From NCBI GenBank assembly GCA_950106755.1, contig OX467083.1:28019029-28083028 (forward strand): a stretch of 64,000 bases of DNA, read 5' to 3'. The notes under the pieces are model-generated. The model saw nothing but the letters and a program-made list of their open reading frames with translations. It was not told the DNA's origin and did not search any database. The first letter of the stretch is position 1; each line of letters begins with the position of its first letter. Source of the stretch: Climacium dendroides. Its lineage: Eukaryota > Streptophyta > Bryopsida > Hypnales > Climaciaceae. This document shows, piece by piece, positions 43,895 through 55,621 of the stretch. The translations under genes were made by a program, and so were the position numbers.

Positions 43895-44122
43895 ATGGGG
43901 GAACCAATTGGTCCTTTGATTGTCTTTGAGTTTCCCATCTACCAGTTCCATTCCTTATTTGAGTTATTTTCTAAAGGTCAATGATTTTGTATTGTAATTC
44001 ATGTGGATAGTTGTTTATGTGTTCAAAATCACCATCCAAAGCTCATGATTTTTTCTACACTATTGTTAGTTTTTTTAATATAGTGATGGTATAGTTATAA
44101 TTGTATGCAATTATAACAAAGG

Positions 44123-44843
44123 ACTAGCGGTTGGCGCTTGCTATGCTACACATTCACCATTAGAATTTCATTAGAATTTTTATGTATTAGATAGAATGCA
44201 TAGCAAGAATTTCAATAAATCTTGAAATAAAAATTATTAAAAATTTCATATAATTTTTTTAATAAAAAAGTATATATTGAAATAAACAATAGAAATTTAA
44301 TGAATGTTGAATGAAATACATGCAATGTTGAATACGGTAAAAGATACACATACATTAGAATGCATTAGAAATTTAACCCAATTGTTACAAACAATGGCAA
44401 CCCAAATAGAAGAATTTAAAGGAAAATCTTGTAAATCTCAAAAGCTTTATGAACAATTTAATTCAAAGCTCACAAGAGCACAAAATCATAGAAATGCAAA
44501 AGAAGTATAAAGCCAAGAAAAACAATGGAATTGTTATCTTTATAATATCACCATATTGATCCTCTTTAATATCACCTCAATTGCAATGACTATATTATTT
44601 CTATAATATCACCTTTTGTAAAAAGTGATATTATAGAGGTGATTGTGAACTGCTACTCTATTTCAATAATATCACATTGTGTGAAAATATGATTTCTATG
44701 TATGCATGATTGGAAATATTTTTATAAAATAATTATTTTAAAGACTTATCGAAATCATTATCATGCATTCTATTCAAATATATCAAATTTTTACTAATAT
44801 GTGATACAATGAATGCATAGCATAGCAAGCACGAGCCCCTAGT
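44123..44843. mobile_element. 721-bp MITE-like element with ACTAG inverted termini
   Basis: The left end is ACTAGCGGTTGGCGCTTGCT, then ATGCTACACATTC. The reverse complement of the right end is ACTAGGGGCTCGTGCTTGCT, then ATGCTATGCATTC. This gives an imperfect inverted repeat of about 33 bp. The interior is AT-rich, with another hairpin near 44610-44650 (TCTATAATATCACCTTTT paired with AAAAGTGATATTATAGA). The 68-codon open frame inside is not protein-like. The superfamily is undetermined and no clear target duplication was seen. Confidence 0.6.
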
Positions 44844-45989
44844 ATTAATAGTAGCATTTGTGATATTACAGAGGGACTTATGATTTTAGTAGTATGATGA
44901 TATGGGATATATGATTGTATATATACATATTTTTGCAACAAAGGATATGGGATATTTAATTGTATATATACAAATATATCTTTATATATATGTATCTTGA
45001 ATATACATACCTACATCTATAAATTGTATTTGCATTCGTTTGTCTATATTTGAATATTTGCCATAGATTCCAAATGATTTAAATAAGATCTTTAAATTTT
45101 TAGGATAGAGGGATGGTTAGTAATTTTGAGGTGATAGTTGTAGTGTATAATAATAACTTTATTCCTTTATTCTAAGAATATAGTATCTTTACTTTGTAGA
45201 AAACATTCTCCAAAATATATGATTAAAGGTCAATTATACTACCCTTGTTAGGCTTCTAGGTAATCATGGTGAATTGCACTTTCATTTGTAGGTAAAACAA
45301 GTACATAGAATGTCTAAAATCGATATGTAATCCAAATGATGATCTTCCAAGCTTCATAATGGGTGTAAAATATTAAGCCTTTGTGCTTTAAACTCCATTG
45401 AGAGGCTCCTATGCATGATTCACTTTTTGATTTGAATTTGTAAAATCATGTCTTACAATAGCTTTGGAAAATAATTTGGTATTGATTTATAAAATAAAAT
45501 ATGAAGAACAATATAACATCTTGAATAAGAGAGGTGGAGGATTCTTCCTTACTTCATTGTCTGCGCTCTTTGCTTCATGTGGCTAACTCTCGATGATGAT
45601 ATTTTTGAATGAAGGATTTTCCTTAGCACATATATGTTTTTTCTAATGCATTGTAGAAAGGAGACCTTGGACTTTCTATTTAAGAATGTTAACTATATAA
45701 TAGGGGACTCCAAATTACTAATAAAGACCAAGAATATAAGAAGAAGAATTATCCTTTTGTCAATCTAGAAAGTTGGGCTACCTCATCTTTTTGTACAACA
45801 TTCATTCCTAAATACTTGGGTTCAATTCTAATTAAATGGGACCCTTGTACAATTAGTTGTTGATGTTATGTTACTCGTGTGAATTTATGACATCTATATG
45901 ATTCAATTTACAATTGCTATCACTAATATTTGTAAATATAATTTGATATCTATAATAAAATTTCCTTCAACAATTAAATGCATGCTAAA

Positions 45990-46417
45990 TTAACCCCTAA
46001 AGCACTAAACTGTGTTTTTTAAGCAACATAGTGATTTTGGGCATCTCACTATGAACGGAATTTTTAATTTTCTTTTGCTGAAATTTTCACACAACATTTT
46101 TCTAAGGATTAGCTTCAAGGCCTGACAATTTTCATAACTTTTGACTACATGGTTAAAAAAGTTATTGTGCAATATGTCATTTTCATTGCTTGTTAGGTAG
46201 CTCGGAGGGCTCAAAAAACTTATTTAAAAAAAGTAAATAAATAAATAAAATTTGTTCTCTGGATTTATATATGTGGAAAGCTTTGAATCATTCCATTTTG
46301 ATTAATGAGATGAAAGTTATGAGGAGTTCTAGTTTGCGGGTAGGTATGGAATCTTGTAGTGAGCTTCCCAAATCACTATGTTGCCAAAAAAACACAATTT
46401 TATCTTCAAGGGTTTAA
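45990..46417. mobile_element. TTAA-flanked MITE with inverted repeats of about 55 bp
   Basis: TTAA at 45990-45993 and 46414-46417 encloses 420 bp. The left arm CCCCTAAAGCACTAAACTGT continues GTTTTTTAAGCAACATAGTG. The right arm, reverse complemented, reads ACCCTTGAAGATAAAATTGT then GTTTTTTTGGCAACATAGTG. The arms match over about 55 bp with few changes. TTAA target and CCC-rich terminus place it with the piggyBac-like elements. Non-coding. Confidence 0.8.
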
Positions 46418-46901
46418 AAAAATTAAACTAACATTTCAGATAACTAACTAACTAAAAATAATTAAGATAGAAATAAATTAAATATATATTTTTTGAATTT
46501 CATTTTGGAAAATTGATTTTTAAACTACAAAAGATATGCTATTTGACTTGACATACTTTCAATCTACAATAATAGGAAAAACAAATTTGGAGATTTGTAT
46601 AATTCTAGTGCTACTTAAAAATATAAGAAGCAAAGCAAATTTTGAATGGAAGAAATATATTTCCCATGCAAACCAAGGAGCATGATCTATATAGCGTAAG
46701 GAGGTCACTCCCTATATCTTGGAGGCATACACATGTGCAACTGAGGTATTTTTATAGGAGATATTATTTTAGGCCTTATGAATTTTACACCTTTGAATTA
46801 TGTAAATTTTTAATTTGTGGTATTATTGAGGACCTGATTCATAATTTACAAAAAATAGAGTTTAAACATTTGAATCACCCTTTTTCACTTGGAAATCCAA
46901 G

Positions 46902-46902
<1 letters not shown>

Positions 46903-46935
<33 letters not shown>

Positions 46936-46996
46936 TTTTTTTTAATTTTTTTTAATTTTTTTTAATTTTTAATTTTTTTTAATTTTTTATTTTTAG
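46903..46996. repeat. (TA)n microsatellite followed by (TTTTTTTTAA)n
   Basis: About 31 bases of alternating TA (46903-46933), then about six repeats of a T-rich unit ending in AA. Simple-sequence DNA, prone to length variation. Confidence 0.85.
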
Positions 46997-49900
46997 ATTA
47001 AAATTCTGGTTTTTCTCCATGAATTTTAAACTTCTACCGCTTTTTCCACATTTAGAATATAACTACTTATAACATAGTTATATAAATCATTGTGGAAAAA
47101 TGGGGAATGTTTTCATTATTATTTTAAGAATTTTTATACTAATGAAAATGAGTGTGTAGCACCACATTACACTTGTTGGAACTAGCAGTCTGCACAAAGG
47201 CTAATACCCTGATGATGCTTTCACTCACACATGACTTCAATGTGCACCTCCGGGTCTCATATCATAGTCATATATACAAAAATTATCAATAAAGAATGAC
47301 GGCGCTCTAGGGACTGTGCCTTAATTGGAATGGAGTTAAGTCTAAGCTGGACTACGAACGGTCTGTTGGTTCACAGTGCTAGTAAAATTGCCGCGTAGCT
47401 GGCTGCCTCCCTGTTTTTTTTCAAAAAAATTTGAAAATGACCAGCATTATACATGCGTCTTCTTGCCTCTAATCCACTCAAAGGCCATATTGGTATTGAG
47501 TTAGCTTCATTCACTGAAGCATTGTGAGTATAGCTGCGTAGACTTTCTGCAATGGTGTTAGGTTCCGAAATTAGCGGCCAACAGGTGGTGCCTTCTTGAT
47601 GTTCATTCCGCAAACATATTCATGCCATTGTTTTATTATTTTGATAGAATTGGAGATTTATTTCTCAGGTGAATAACAATAACAAGTTGTGGTAATGTGT
47701 AGACACCTCGTACACGTCAAGTGGCATACTAACAGTCTGCTGTTTGGCATGGGTACAGGTGAGGATTACCACCTCCTGGGGAATTTTTTCGAAAAATTCC
47801 AAACACTCAATCTTATTGGCGTATGAAGGACACTTATTGCGGCAATTTACATTGCTCAAATCCATCATTATGTTTATGCTTTGTTTGGAATATGAATATG
47901 TTTGTGTTACAAGAGTACAATTGCATTATTTCGGTGAAAAAGCTGTTAGTATCACAGGGATTGACCTTTGTTGCGATAAAGGTCTGGTTCACGATACATG
48001 ACAGTGATAGCAGAGTAACTTGAACTAGTTTAGTGTATCTCTGTGACACACTGTGATATACATAGTCACTGAGTTATTTTCAAACACTGAAGATCGTTTT
48101 AAGTTTCCAATGTTTTTGTTGTAGCTGGTTGTGTTTAGACTAACAGACCAACTTGTTCATGTGCAAACAATGCTTTGATTACTTCTATGAAAAGTATCAC
48201 TATTGTCTAGTTCAAATATTGATCTGAACTTGCTATGGTCTCCAGCATCTAGCCATATGGCTCAGAAGCACATCGGGAGTTGGACATGCTATGTAGATTT
48301 AGTTGGGTCCATGGGTTATATTATCTCTCTTTAATCACATGAATGATTTCATGTGTTATTATAAATACTTGTGTTAAAATATAGACTATAGCTAGTATGA
48401 TTCTCGAAAGCAGAGCAAAATCTACCTTGAATCAATCAAGGAAGTATCGAAAACACATTTTTTTAAGCACACGCTTAAATATATACAACTTTAGAAGCTA
48501 AAAAACACAGGTAAATGGAACTATGCATATAAACAAAAGTTTGTCTTCTTCAATTAAGGTGAACAATGGAACCATGGAACAATGTGACGTGCTTCTAATA
48601 GGGAATGATAGAAAACCAAAAGAGAGAAAAAAGTCCCAAAAGAGACGCAACATGGTGGAAATCTAGAACAAAAGTGGCACATTGACCTAAACCAAGATGG
48701 GACTTATGGCAAGTTGACTAGGATTTTGGTCTTCGAAAAGACCAAAATCCTAGTCAACTTGCCATAAGTCCTTGAACTAGTGAGGAAAAAACTAAATATT
48801 ATAAACCACATGAGGATCTTTATCTAGGCAACAATCTACCTTTATTTTAGTAAGGAAATCAAGGCTCTATATTTTGTTCCCCTTTTGATTTTGTAAACCT
48901 CTAATCTTTACCAATTCTACACTTCTATCCATGGGTTGTATATTCATCCTACTAACAAAAAACATGTGAACTTAATTCCTAATGACCTAAGAGAAGTGTA
49001 CTTTCAAAATGGGCCAAAATTGCCAAGAACTTGAACAATTTGTTTCTTCAATTTTTTTTGAGATTGGATAGAATGTAACCATAGGATCTTGTAGTTCACA
49101 TTGAGAGTGAGCATTGCGAAAAAAAATCATATTATTTGACCACTGGACAATTTAGTAGATATTTAAGTTCAAAGTTTTATTTGGGTCAATGGAAAAACAT
49201 AGCAGTGCACTTTGAAGGAGCATGTCTTAGTGAGAATATTTTGAAATGATGACCTTTTGTGCTTAGTGAAAGACAAGAGTTGAGAATGCTCATCTAAAAT
49301 TTCACAACATTATGATCATTTGTGATTTTGGGTGGATCTTGCAATGTATGATGGCTAGTGAAATGAGAGTAGTGTTTGTCAGAAAACCAAGAATGGGCAC
49401 ACTTATCTTCTCCTTGAGCTCCTTGGATGTGCCCTTTTGTGGTTGGCAAGTCACATTGGTTGGCTGATTTTTCAATTTTGTTCAAACTAAACCAAAAAAC
49501 ATGAGTGGTGAACTACACTTCGCCTTTCAACTTTAAGAAATTCCAAAAGATGAGTTTATCTCAATGTTGGTGAAATTACCACCACTAGATTCACAATGCA
49601 AGACAATCTATTTTCTCAAAATAATTTTTATTAAGAAAAAAGCTCAAAATTTGAGAACATACCCTTCAAAAAAAAGGGGCAACAATAGTCATTAAAATTT
49701 CTTCTATTTTACTTTTATACATGAGATATAAAATTGAACAATGCATATTTAGTTCTAATAATTTCTAGAATTCACATGAATCAAATTAAAGGGTCAATAT
49801 TGTATAATTCAAGTAGCTTTCTAAAAAAACATGAATAAAATTCCCAAGCTATATGTAAATGTTTGATAACTTGTTTATTTGTAATGGTCTTTTAATTTTT

Positions 49901-52276
49901 ATTTAAGTGAAATGAAATAGCCTTCAAATTTTAAATTCTGAAATATTTTACTAAACTATCAATATAATAAAATCTTTCTACAATAAAGAGTTGGGCAACT
50001 TGACTAGTTAGATCATGTGGGAATGAAGAACAAGTTTCTTTCCTTTAACACTAAGTTAATTATTCATTAGACTATAGTTACAACCCCATGGACTTTGGCA
50101 AGGGAGTACTTGTCTCTTCACTTGCCTTCTTTTCTTTTGAAAGGTATCCTTTCCTCCCTCCCACCTTGCCTATTATGTGACCACTTTGGCCTTTCACTCC
50201 CTCATTTTGCTTACATGCCCTTGGTTCTTATCATGTGAATAGGTACCATCATTCAACCACACTTCTACTCTCAAATTCAAGCATTTTTTATAGCATTCTT
50301 TCCAATTGGTGGCCTTACACATTTTTTTGATTAAGTCCTATACTTTCCCATTGCAAGCTTCAAAAGATTTCAATTGAAGAGGTGAATCAACATTAATGCT
50401 AATGTCTATCTATATCTATTTACGATACCACTTTCTTTTTTACTTTCTTTGTGAAGGATGCATTGTTGGATTGTTTTAAGGTGCTTCTAATTACTTGGAA
50501 ATTATGTGTACTTAATAAATTCATTTTATTGTTGTTGAGGCTCTCATTTACTAGGCATTCATAGTCAAAAGAATTTAGACATTTTCAGCATCTATTAGAT
50601 ACTATTTAAGTCTTATATTTGTTCAATGTAAATTAGTTGATTTCCATGTTAGGTTGTTATAGCACATTTTTGTTTTATGTTGAAGTTAAAATATTTTCTA
50701 ACAATTTCATTTATAGATGAAACATGCAACAATATTGTACAATGTAATTGAATGTTACTATTATAGATTGTAGATAGATTGCATTTCAAAAACCTTGCAA
50801 CTACAACATTATGCTACATTTTGTTTTAAACTTTTTTCAAATGTTTGAAAGAGCATGCCACTTGTTCATAAAGTTGAAACAATTGAACATCAAAGTGCTT
50901 GCTAACTCACATACATTGGATAAATTAAATGACAATCATATTAGTGTATTCAGCTTTGAAATTCACTATAATTTGTCAAAAATCTTGTTATGTTTTTTTT
51001 GGTCTATATATTCAATTATAGATTCATTATATTTTCCATTTTAATAGGAAAAATATATAACATATGTAAGAAATTTTAGTATACATCAACTTCAAGAGTC
51101 CCAACTACTAATATGTTCGAACATGTTAATTTTCCTTGTTAAATCTAATAGTGATTCATTGCTCTAACATGTCACGTGTCTTTTTATAGAAGTTGATGGA
51201 TTTCAAAGTCAGTAATGAGATGGATTCCACTTCCAATCCCTTCTACTTTGGACAATGTAGTGACATGTTGCAAAAGCTCTAGGATGTCATTTTTTTTTTT
51301 ATGGAAAGCTCTTGCTTTTGCTATTATTGAACATGTATGAATTGACCTCGTTTTTTACAACAATAGGGCAATGTGTGAATGGTTCATGGCTTCATAAAAA
51401 TTGCCAAAAAATCACCCAAAATTGGGACAAAGTTCATTATAAAGCACTATTTGTTGCTATGAAGATGACTTGTTTGTTGCTTAAGTAATTTTTTGGAACC
51501 ACAAAAATAAATCAAGAAAAACAAGGACTAGGAAGAGGAGTGATGAAACTTTCAACTTGTGAAGGAGACTTTATCAAATGGTACTTACTAAAATACAATG
51601 CGGAGTTCCTAAAATACAGTGCGGAGTTTGGGTATTCCTACATTGTAGAACTCCATTTGAAAGAGAATTTTAATGATGGTGCCTTTTGTAACACATTTGT
51701 ACATCTCTAAAGCAGTGCTAGGTGAATGTCTTACATTTTGGAGGAAGTGGAGGCGGAAGAGGGAAGAAAAACAAAATTTGTATTCTATTTATGATTTGTG
51801 ATATGTGGCATCCTTAAAGGAGGACTTACATAAATTTGAAAAAATCCTTAACTAAGTCTAAAAAGGAATCATTGAAATAGATAAAGTATGCAAGAGAAGG
51901 ATGGTATGCAAAGGATAACGCAAAGTAGTTTTCATTGTGTAAGAGAGTGAGCAAAGAATATATGATAGTATATAACACCCAAAAAGTGACAAGTGTCTTT
52001 TTCTTAGTATACTCTCGGTATCCACCACCATCTAAAACTTAACAACAAACATGTTTTGATTGCTTGCAAATGAAAATGAACATGAAATCCTCAATTGACA
52101 AAGGTTGCAAACTGCAAGACGTGTACTGGTACCAGTTTCTTAATTTGACCTCGTCCTATTCTCAAACATAAAAATCTATTGCCATAGAGAAGAAAGTGAG
52201 TGGTTTGGAAACACCTTCAAAGTTCCAAAATTAATTTTTACATTTTGTTTTTCAACTCATTCCGGATTCCACAAGA
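46997..52276. other. Gene-free AT-rich stretch before VDAC
   Basis: Open frames up to about 85 codons occur but none has recognisable content. It contains the perfect hairpin at 48700-48771 and otherwise diverged AT-rich DNA. Promoter sequence for VDAC should lie in the last few hundred bases; no clear element stands out. Confidence 0.5.
48700..48771. repeat. Perfect 34-bp inverted repeat with a 4-base loop
   Basis: GGACTTATGGCAAGTTGACT followed by AGGATTTTGGTCTT (48700-48733), loop CGAA, then the exact reverse complement (48738-48771). No mismatch in 34 pairs. It could be a very young foldback, a cruciform or a small-RNA hairpin precursor. No gene is near. Confidence 0.9.
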
Positions 52277-54535
52277 ATGGGTGACACTTGCGGCCCGACG
52301 AGCCCTCCTCCACAAGTTCCACCTTCCCACTTCACCACTGTCGCGAACTCTGCTCGCGATCTCATCTACAAGGGCTTTGTTGGAGGTCAAACGTTAACTG
52401 TTTCATGTTTGGGACCATGTGGTACTCGACTTACCTCGTCAACAACAATAGCTCACGATTTCACAGTCGGAGCTATGAGCGCCACCTTACTTGAGGGCAG
52501 TCAACGAAAGCACGAGCTAACTTTCAGTACTCTTAGCAACCAGGTCCTCCTTCCTGTGCTTTCTCTCACTATCAGCATCTTGTTGGGAACGATTGAGTTT
52601 GTTGCTTCCCATTTGTCATTTAACATTTTCAGTCACTTGGTTGTAGACTTCATTTCAACACATCTATCAATGATTGAGTCGTTTTGTTCCAGTCACAGTC
52701 AATTTTACTTAGTTTCTAAATTTGTTGCAGGTGTAATTTCTTTCATGTTATTTGTGGGGCTATAATAATTTGAGTTGTCTTCTGCAGATTAGTTGGACAA
52801 CGACCTTCTTGAATGCTTGGTGCCCAGGCATGACGATAGCCGTATCGACTGCACTGAAGGAAGGATCCACCGATGGGGCTGTCAATGTATGACATCGTGT
52901 ACTGTTCTATGAACTTTTGGGATGTCTTGATAGATTTTCCTGAAAAATCAGTAATGTTTTTGTACTCCGTACGAAGCTTATATGATGAAACTGTTGTTGC
53001 AAATCTTTGAATCAACTGAACTTTGAGTTAATGTTAATCATGTTAGCTAGCTAGCAACGGAAAATAGGGTTCTAATTAAATTGCTTCACAGGATGACATA
53101 TACGCAGCTTGATTGTGTGATTGTTCTACAGGTGCAATACGTGCATCCAGTGGCTGCAATGAGCGCGAAGGTTTTTGGCCCCAGAACCAGACCTGAAGCT
53201 GAAGTGGCTGTCAACATGGGCTCACCAAATGCATTTGCAGGCGGAAGATTTTGCATGGACGCGTGCAACAGGCATCTTGATGTTTCTCAAATTGGTAGTT
53301 CATTCTTTTTTTGGACTGTGTGAATTGCTAACTCATCCCAGTGATTTGAAATCCCGAAAAATTATAACCCCTCTGTCGCACTAAAAACCTCCTAAAGAGA
53401 CACAATGCGAATGCGTGTACCACTAAATGGTTTTATCATTGAGCAAGCAATGTGGAATTCAAATCAGTTTTTCAGCCAATCAACTCCAAAAGTTCATTGT
53501 CGTTTGTTCAATGATCAATGATCAAAATCAATAAATGAAGCCTTTTTAGTGGTACATGCACTATGTTTGATTCAAAGGTTTTTAGTGGGACAAAAGGAGT
53601 TATGAATTTTGTTGTAGACCAATAACAATATTATTTCCTTTGTAATTGTCTAAATTCATTTATTGATTGTTCTCAAACTTGACTAAAACTATTTACATCT
53701 ATTGTCAAGGTGTAGTAAGTTTCATATCTTTTGGATTGATTTAGACGTCATGACATATTTGTTCTAAAATGATACATTAGGGGTCATTACACCTTCTCTC
53801 CATTTTCAATCTTTAGAGAATGGGGACATGACTTTCTCTTTGAATTGTGAAGGGCCCATTCTCAAAAGATTGAAATGCTATTTTTTTCCTTCAGCTCTGG
53901 AAGTGAATAATGGACATGAAAACTAAGAAACCATGAAGATTGAGAAGTTGTAGAGAACATTAACAAGCTGTCCATTCTCATTCTTCACACTGACAGTGAA
54001 AAGAATAGTCACACCTTCTTCATGGAGAAGGGCTCTTCTTTTCACTCTACACCTTCTCATTCTCAAAGAAGGTGTGACAACCCCTATCAGGATATAATTT
54101 GCATGTGGTGTTCATCGAAGGTGAAGATTTGTATATGCCCTTCTAACTTTGGGTCGGTCCCCACCCACCCACCTTTTGTGTTCAGGTTGCGGCTACCGAG
54201 GCGGCGACGTGACGGCGACGTTGCTGTGTGATCCCTTCATTGACAAAAGCATTGACGGCTACTTCACGCGCTTCATCCACCCTCAAACCCAAGTTGGCGC
54301 TCACGTCACGTTCCTGCTGGAGAGGAAGCTGAAGTCCGTCAAAATTGCAGGCTCTCACATGTTGGACTCCCAAACGGTGGTGAAGGGGAAGTTGGATGAC
54401 TGCGGGGTCGCTTCGGCTCTCCTCCAGTACTCTCCCAATCCTCAAGTCACGTGTGGGCTCGCTGCGGCAGTCAACTTCAGGAATTTGAGGCAAGCGCCGA
54501 GTGTGGGATTGAGCTTACAAGTGCTCCCGTCTTGA
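52277..54535 (+). CDS. VDAC: Divergent VDAC (mitochondrial outer-membrane porin)
   Basis: Voltage-dependent anion channel, a 19-strand beta barrel that passes metabolites across the mitochondrial outer membrane. Exons 52277-52543, 52788-52886, 53132-53294 and 54186-54535, 879 nt, 292 residues; phases join exactly at GT-AG sites, though the first donor (CAG/GTCCTC) is weak. The N-terminal helix region FTTVANSARDLIYKGF matches the family's IGKKARDLLYKD. GAVNVQYVHPVAAMSAKV corresponds to the KVELQYLHEYAG strand. The C-terminal porin signature is DSQTVVKGKLDDCGVASALL. The protein ends in VGLSLQVLPS where VDACs end in GLALALKP, the sorting signal. It is somewhat longer than the usual 276-283 residues, starts with a Pro-rich leader (PTSPPPQVPPS) and is Cys-rich, so it is a divergent paralogue or a fast-evolving lineage copy. 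Intron 3 contains a MITE. Confidence 0.85.
53779..54086. mobile_element. MITE in VDAC intron 3 with GGGGT-CACACCTTC ends
   Basis: The left end is GGGGTCATTACACCTTC. The right end, reverse complemented, is GGGGTTGTCACACCTTC. An internal GTCACACCTTCTTCAT copy of the terminus lies near 54008. A second copy of the family is at 58834-59318, sharing the CTTTAG-GAATGGGGA and GTGAATAATGG blocks. Non-coding. Confidence 0.6.
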
Positions 54536-54755
54536 ATGAACATGGTGCCTGGGGAGGATTTGAGTGAGTGTAACAGTAGAACAGTCCGCTGTAGGCTGAG
54601 TGAGGGTGTTGCACAAGAATCGGGTCTTCAAATGCTGGGGAGATCAAAAATGAAATGCCTGAAAATGGCCTTGTACTTGTAGTGTAGCCTTAACTATAGG
54701 ATGGTGGAGGGTTTATTAAGAGCACATAATAGCGTCTTTGCTATCAAATGTGGAG

Positions 54756-54981
54756 ACCCTTAAATGACAAGTTGGTCACCATGCAAATCATCTGTTTGGG
54801 TACTGTGTGAATTGTTGGCTTAAAAAAATGAAAAAGCACTCACTAGAAGACAAGTTACTATAGAAGACGTTCCCTTTTCCCACAAAATTTGGAGGATGAA
54901 TAGTTGCATTTCTCTCTTGCATGGAGAGATTCTTTGTCATTCATCAAAGGCAAAACATTCCCCTCAACGTTTGAGGGTTAA
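54756..54981 (-). mobile_element. Family A TTAA-type MITE, copy 6
   Basis: Begins ACCCTTAAATGACAAGTTGG with the left TTAA lost and ends GAGGGTTAA with TTAA at 54978-54981. It contains GTCACCATGCAAATCATCTG, TGTGAATTGTTGGCTT, AAGCACTCACTAGAAGACAA, CTATAGAAGACG, ACAAAATTTGGAGGATGAAT and GTCATTCATC. Same orientation as the 3.3- and 16.8-kb copies. It is about 220 bp past the VDAC stop. Confidence 0.65.
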
Positions 54982-55041
54982 ACCCTCCTAGTAGTCTTGG
55001 AGAAATAACAATGAATTGATAAAGTGAAGCCACCCATAACT

Positions 55042-55621
55042 GATGAGATAAGCAATTGTGGACATGATTTGGAGTACATACTTTTCACTTTGAAAATTCA
55101 TAGTTAATTCATTTTAAGTCAAAAAATTACAATTTAAATTGTCAACTAATTGTTTTTTTTTCTCTTTCTACCAAAAATATGTGAAAAATGTTACGCTCTA
55201 CTGATTTTCCTATAGAGGTCCATTATCCCTTAGATGATGAAATAAGCAATTGTGGACATGATTTGGAGTACACACTTTTCACTTTGAAAATTCATAGTTA
55301 ATTCATTTTAAGTCAAAAAATTACAATTTAAATTGTCAACTAATTGTTTTTTTTCTCTTTCTACCAAAAATATGTGAAAAATGTTACGCTCTACTGATTT
55401 TCCTATAGAGGTCCATTATCCCTTAGATGATGAGATAAGCAATTGTGGACATGATTTGGAGTACATACTTTTCGCTTTGAAAATTCATAGTTAATTCATT
55501 TTTAAGTCAAAAAATTACAATTTAAATTGTCAACTACTTGTTTTTTTCTCTTTCTACCAAAAATATGTGAAAAATGTTACGCTCTACTGATTTTCCTACA
55601 GAGGTCCATTATCCCTTAGAT
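55042..55621 (+). repeat. Three near-identical tandem copies of a 193-bp unit
   Basis: Units start with GATGAGATAAGCAATTGTGG at 55042, 55236 and 55429 and end with GTCCATTATCCCTTAGATG. Differences are single bases and T-run lengths, so the array formed recently. The unit itself is part of the dispersed AT-rich repeat family G. Confidence 0.92.

Noticed and set aside
43684..43951. Repetitive minus-strand frames with TTHQTSTQNQTSHH-like peptides
   Set aside because: Produced by the three 37-bp tandem units downstream of the carrier gene.
44304..44510. 68-codon frame with coiled-coil look
   Set aside because: Lies inside an AT-rich MITE-like element and reflects AAA/GAA-rich sequence; no conservation evidence.
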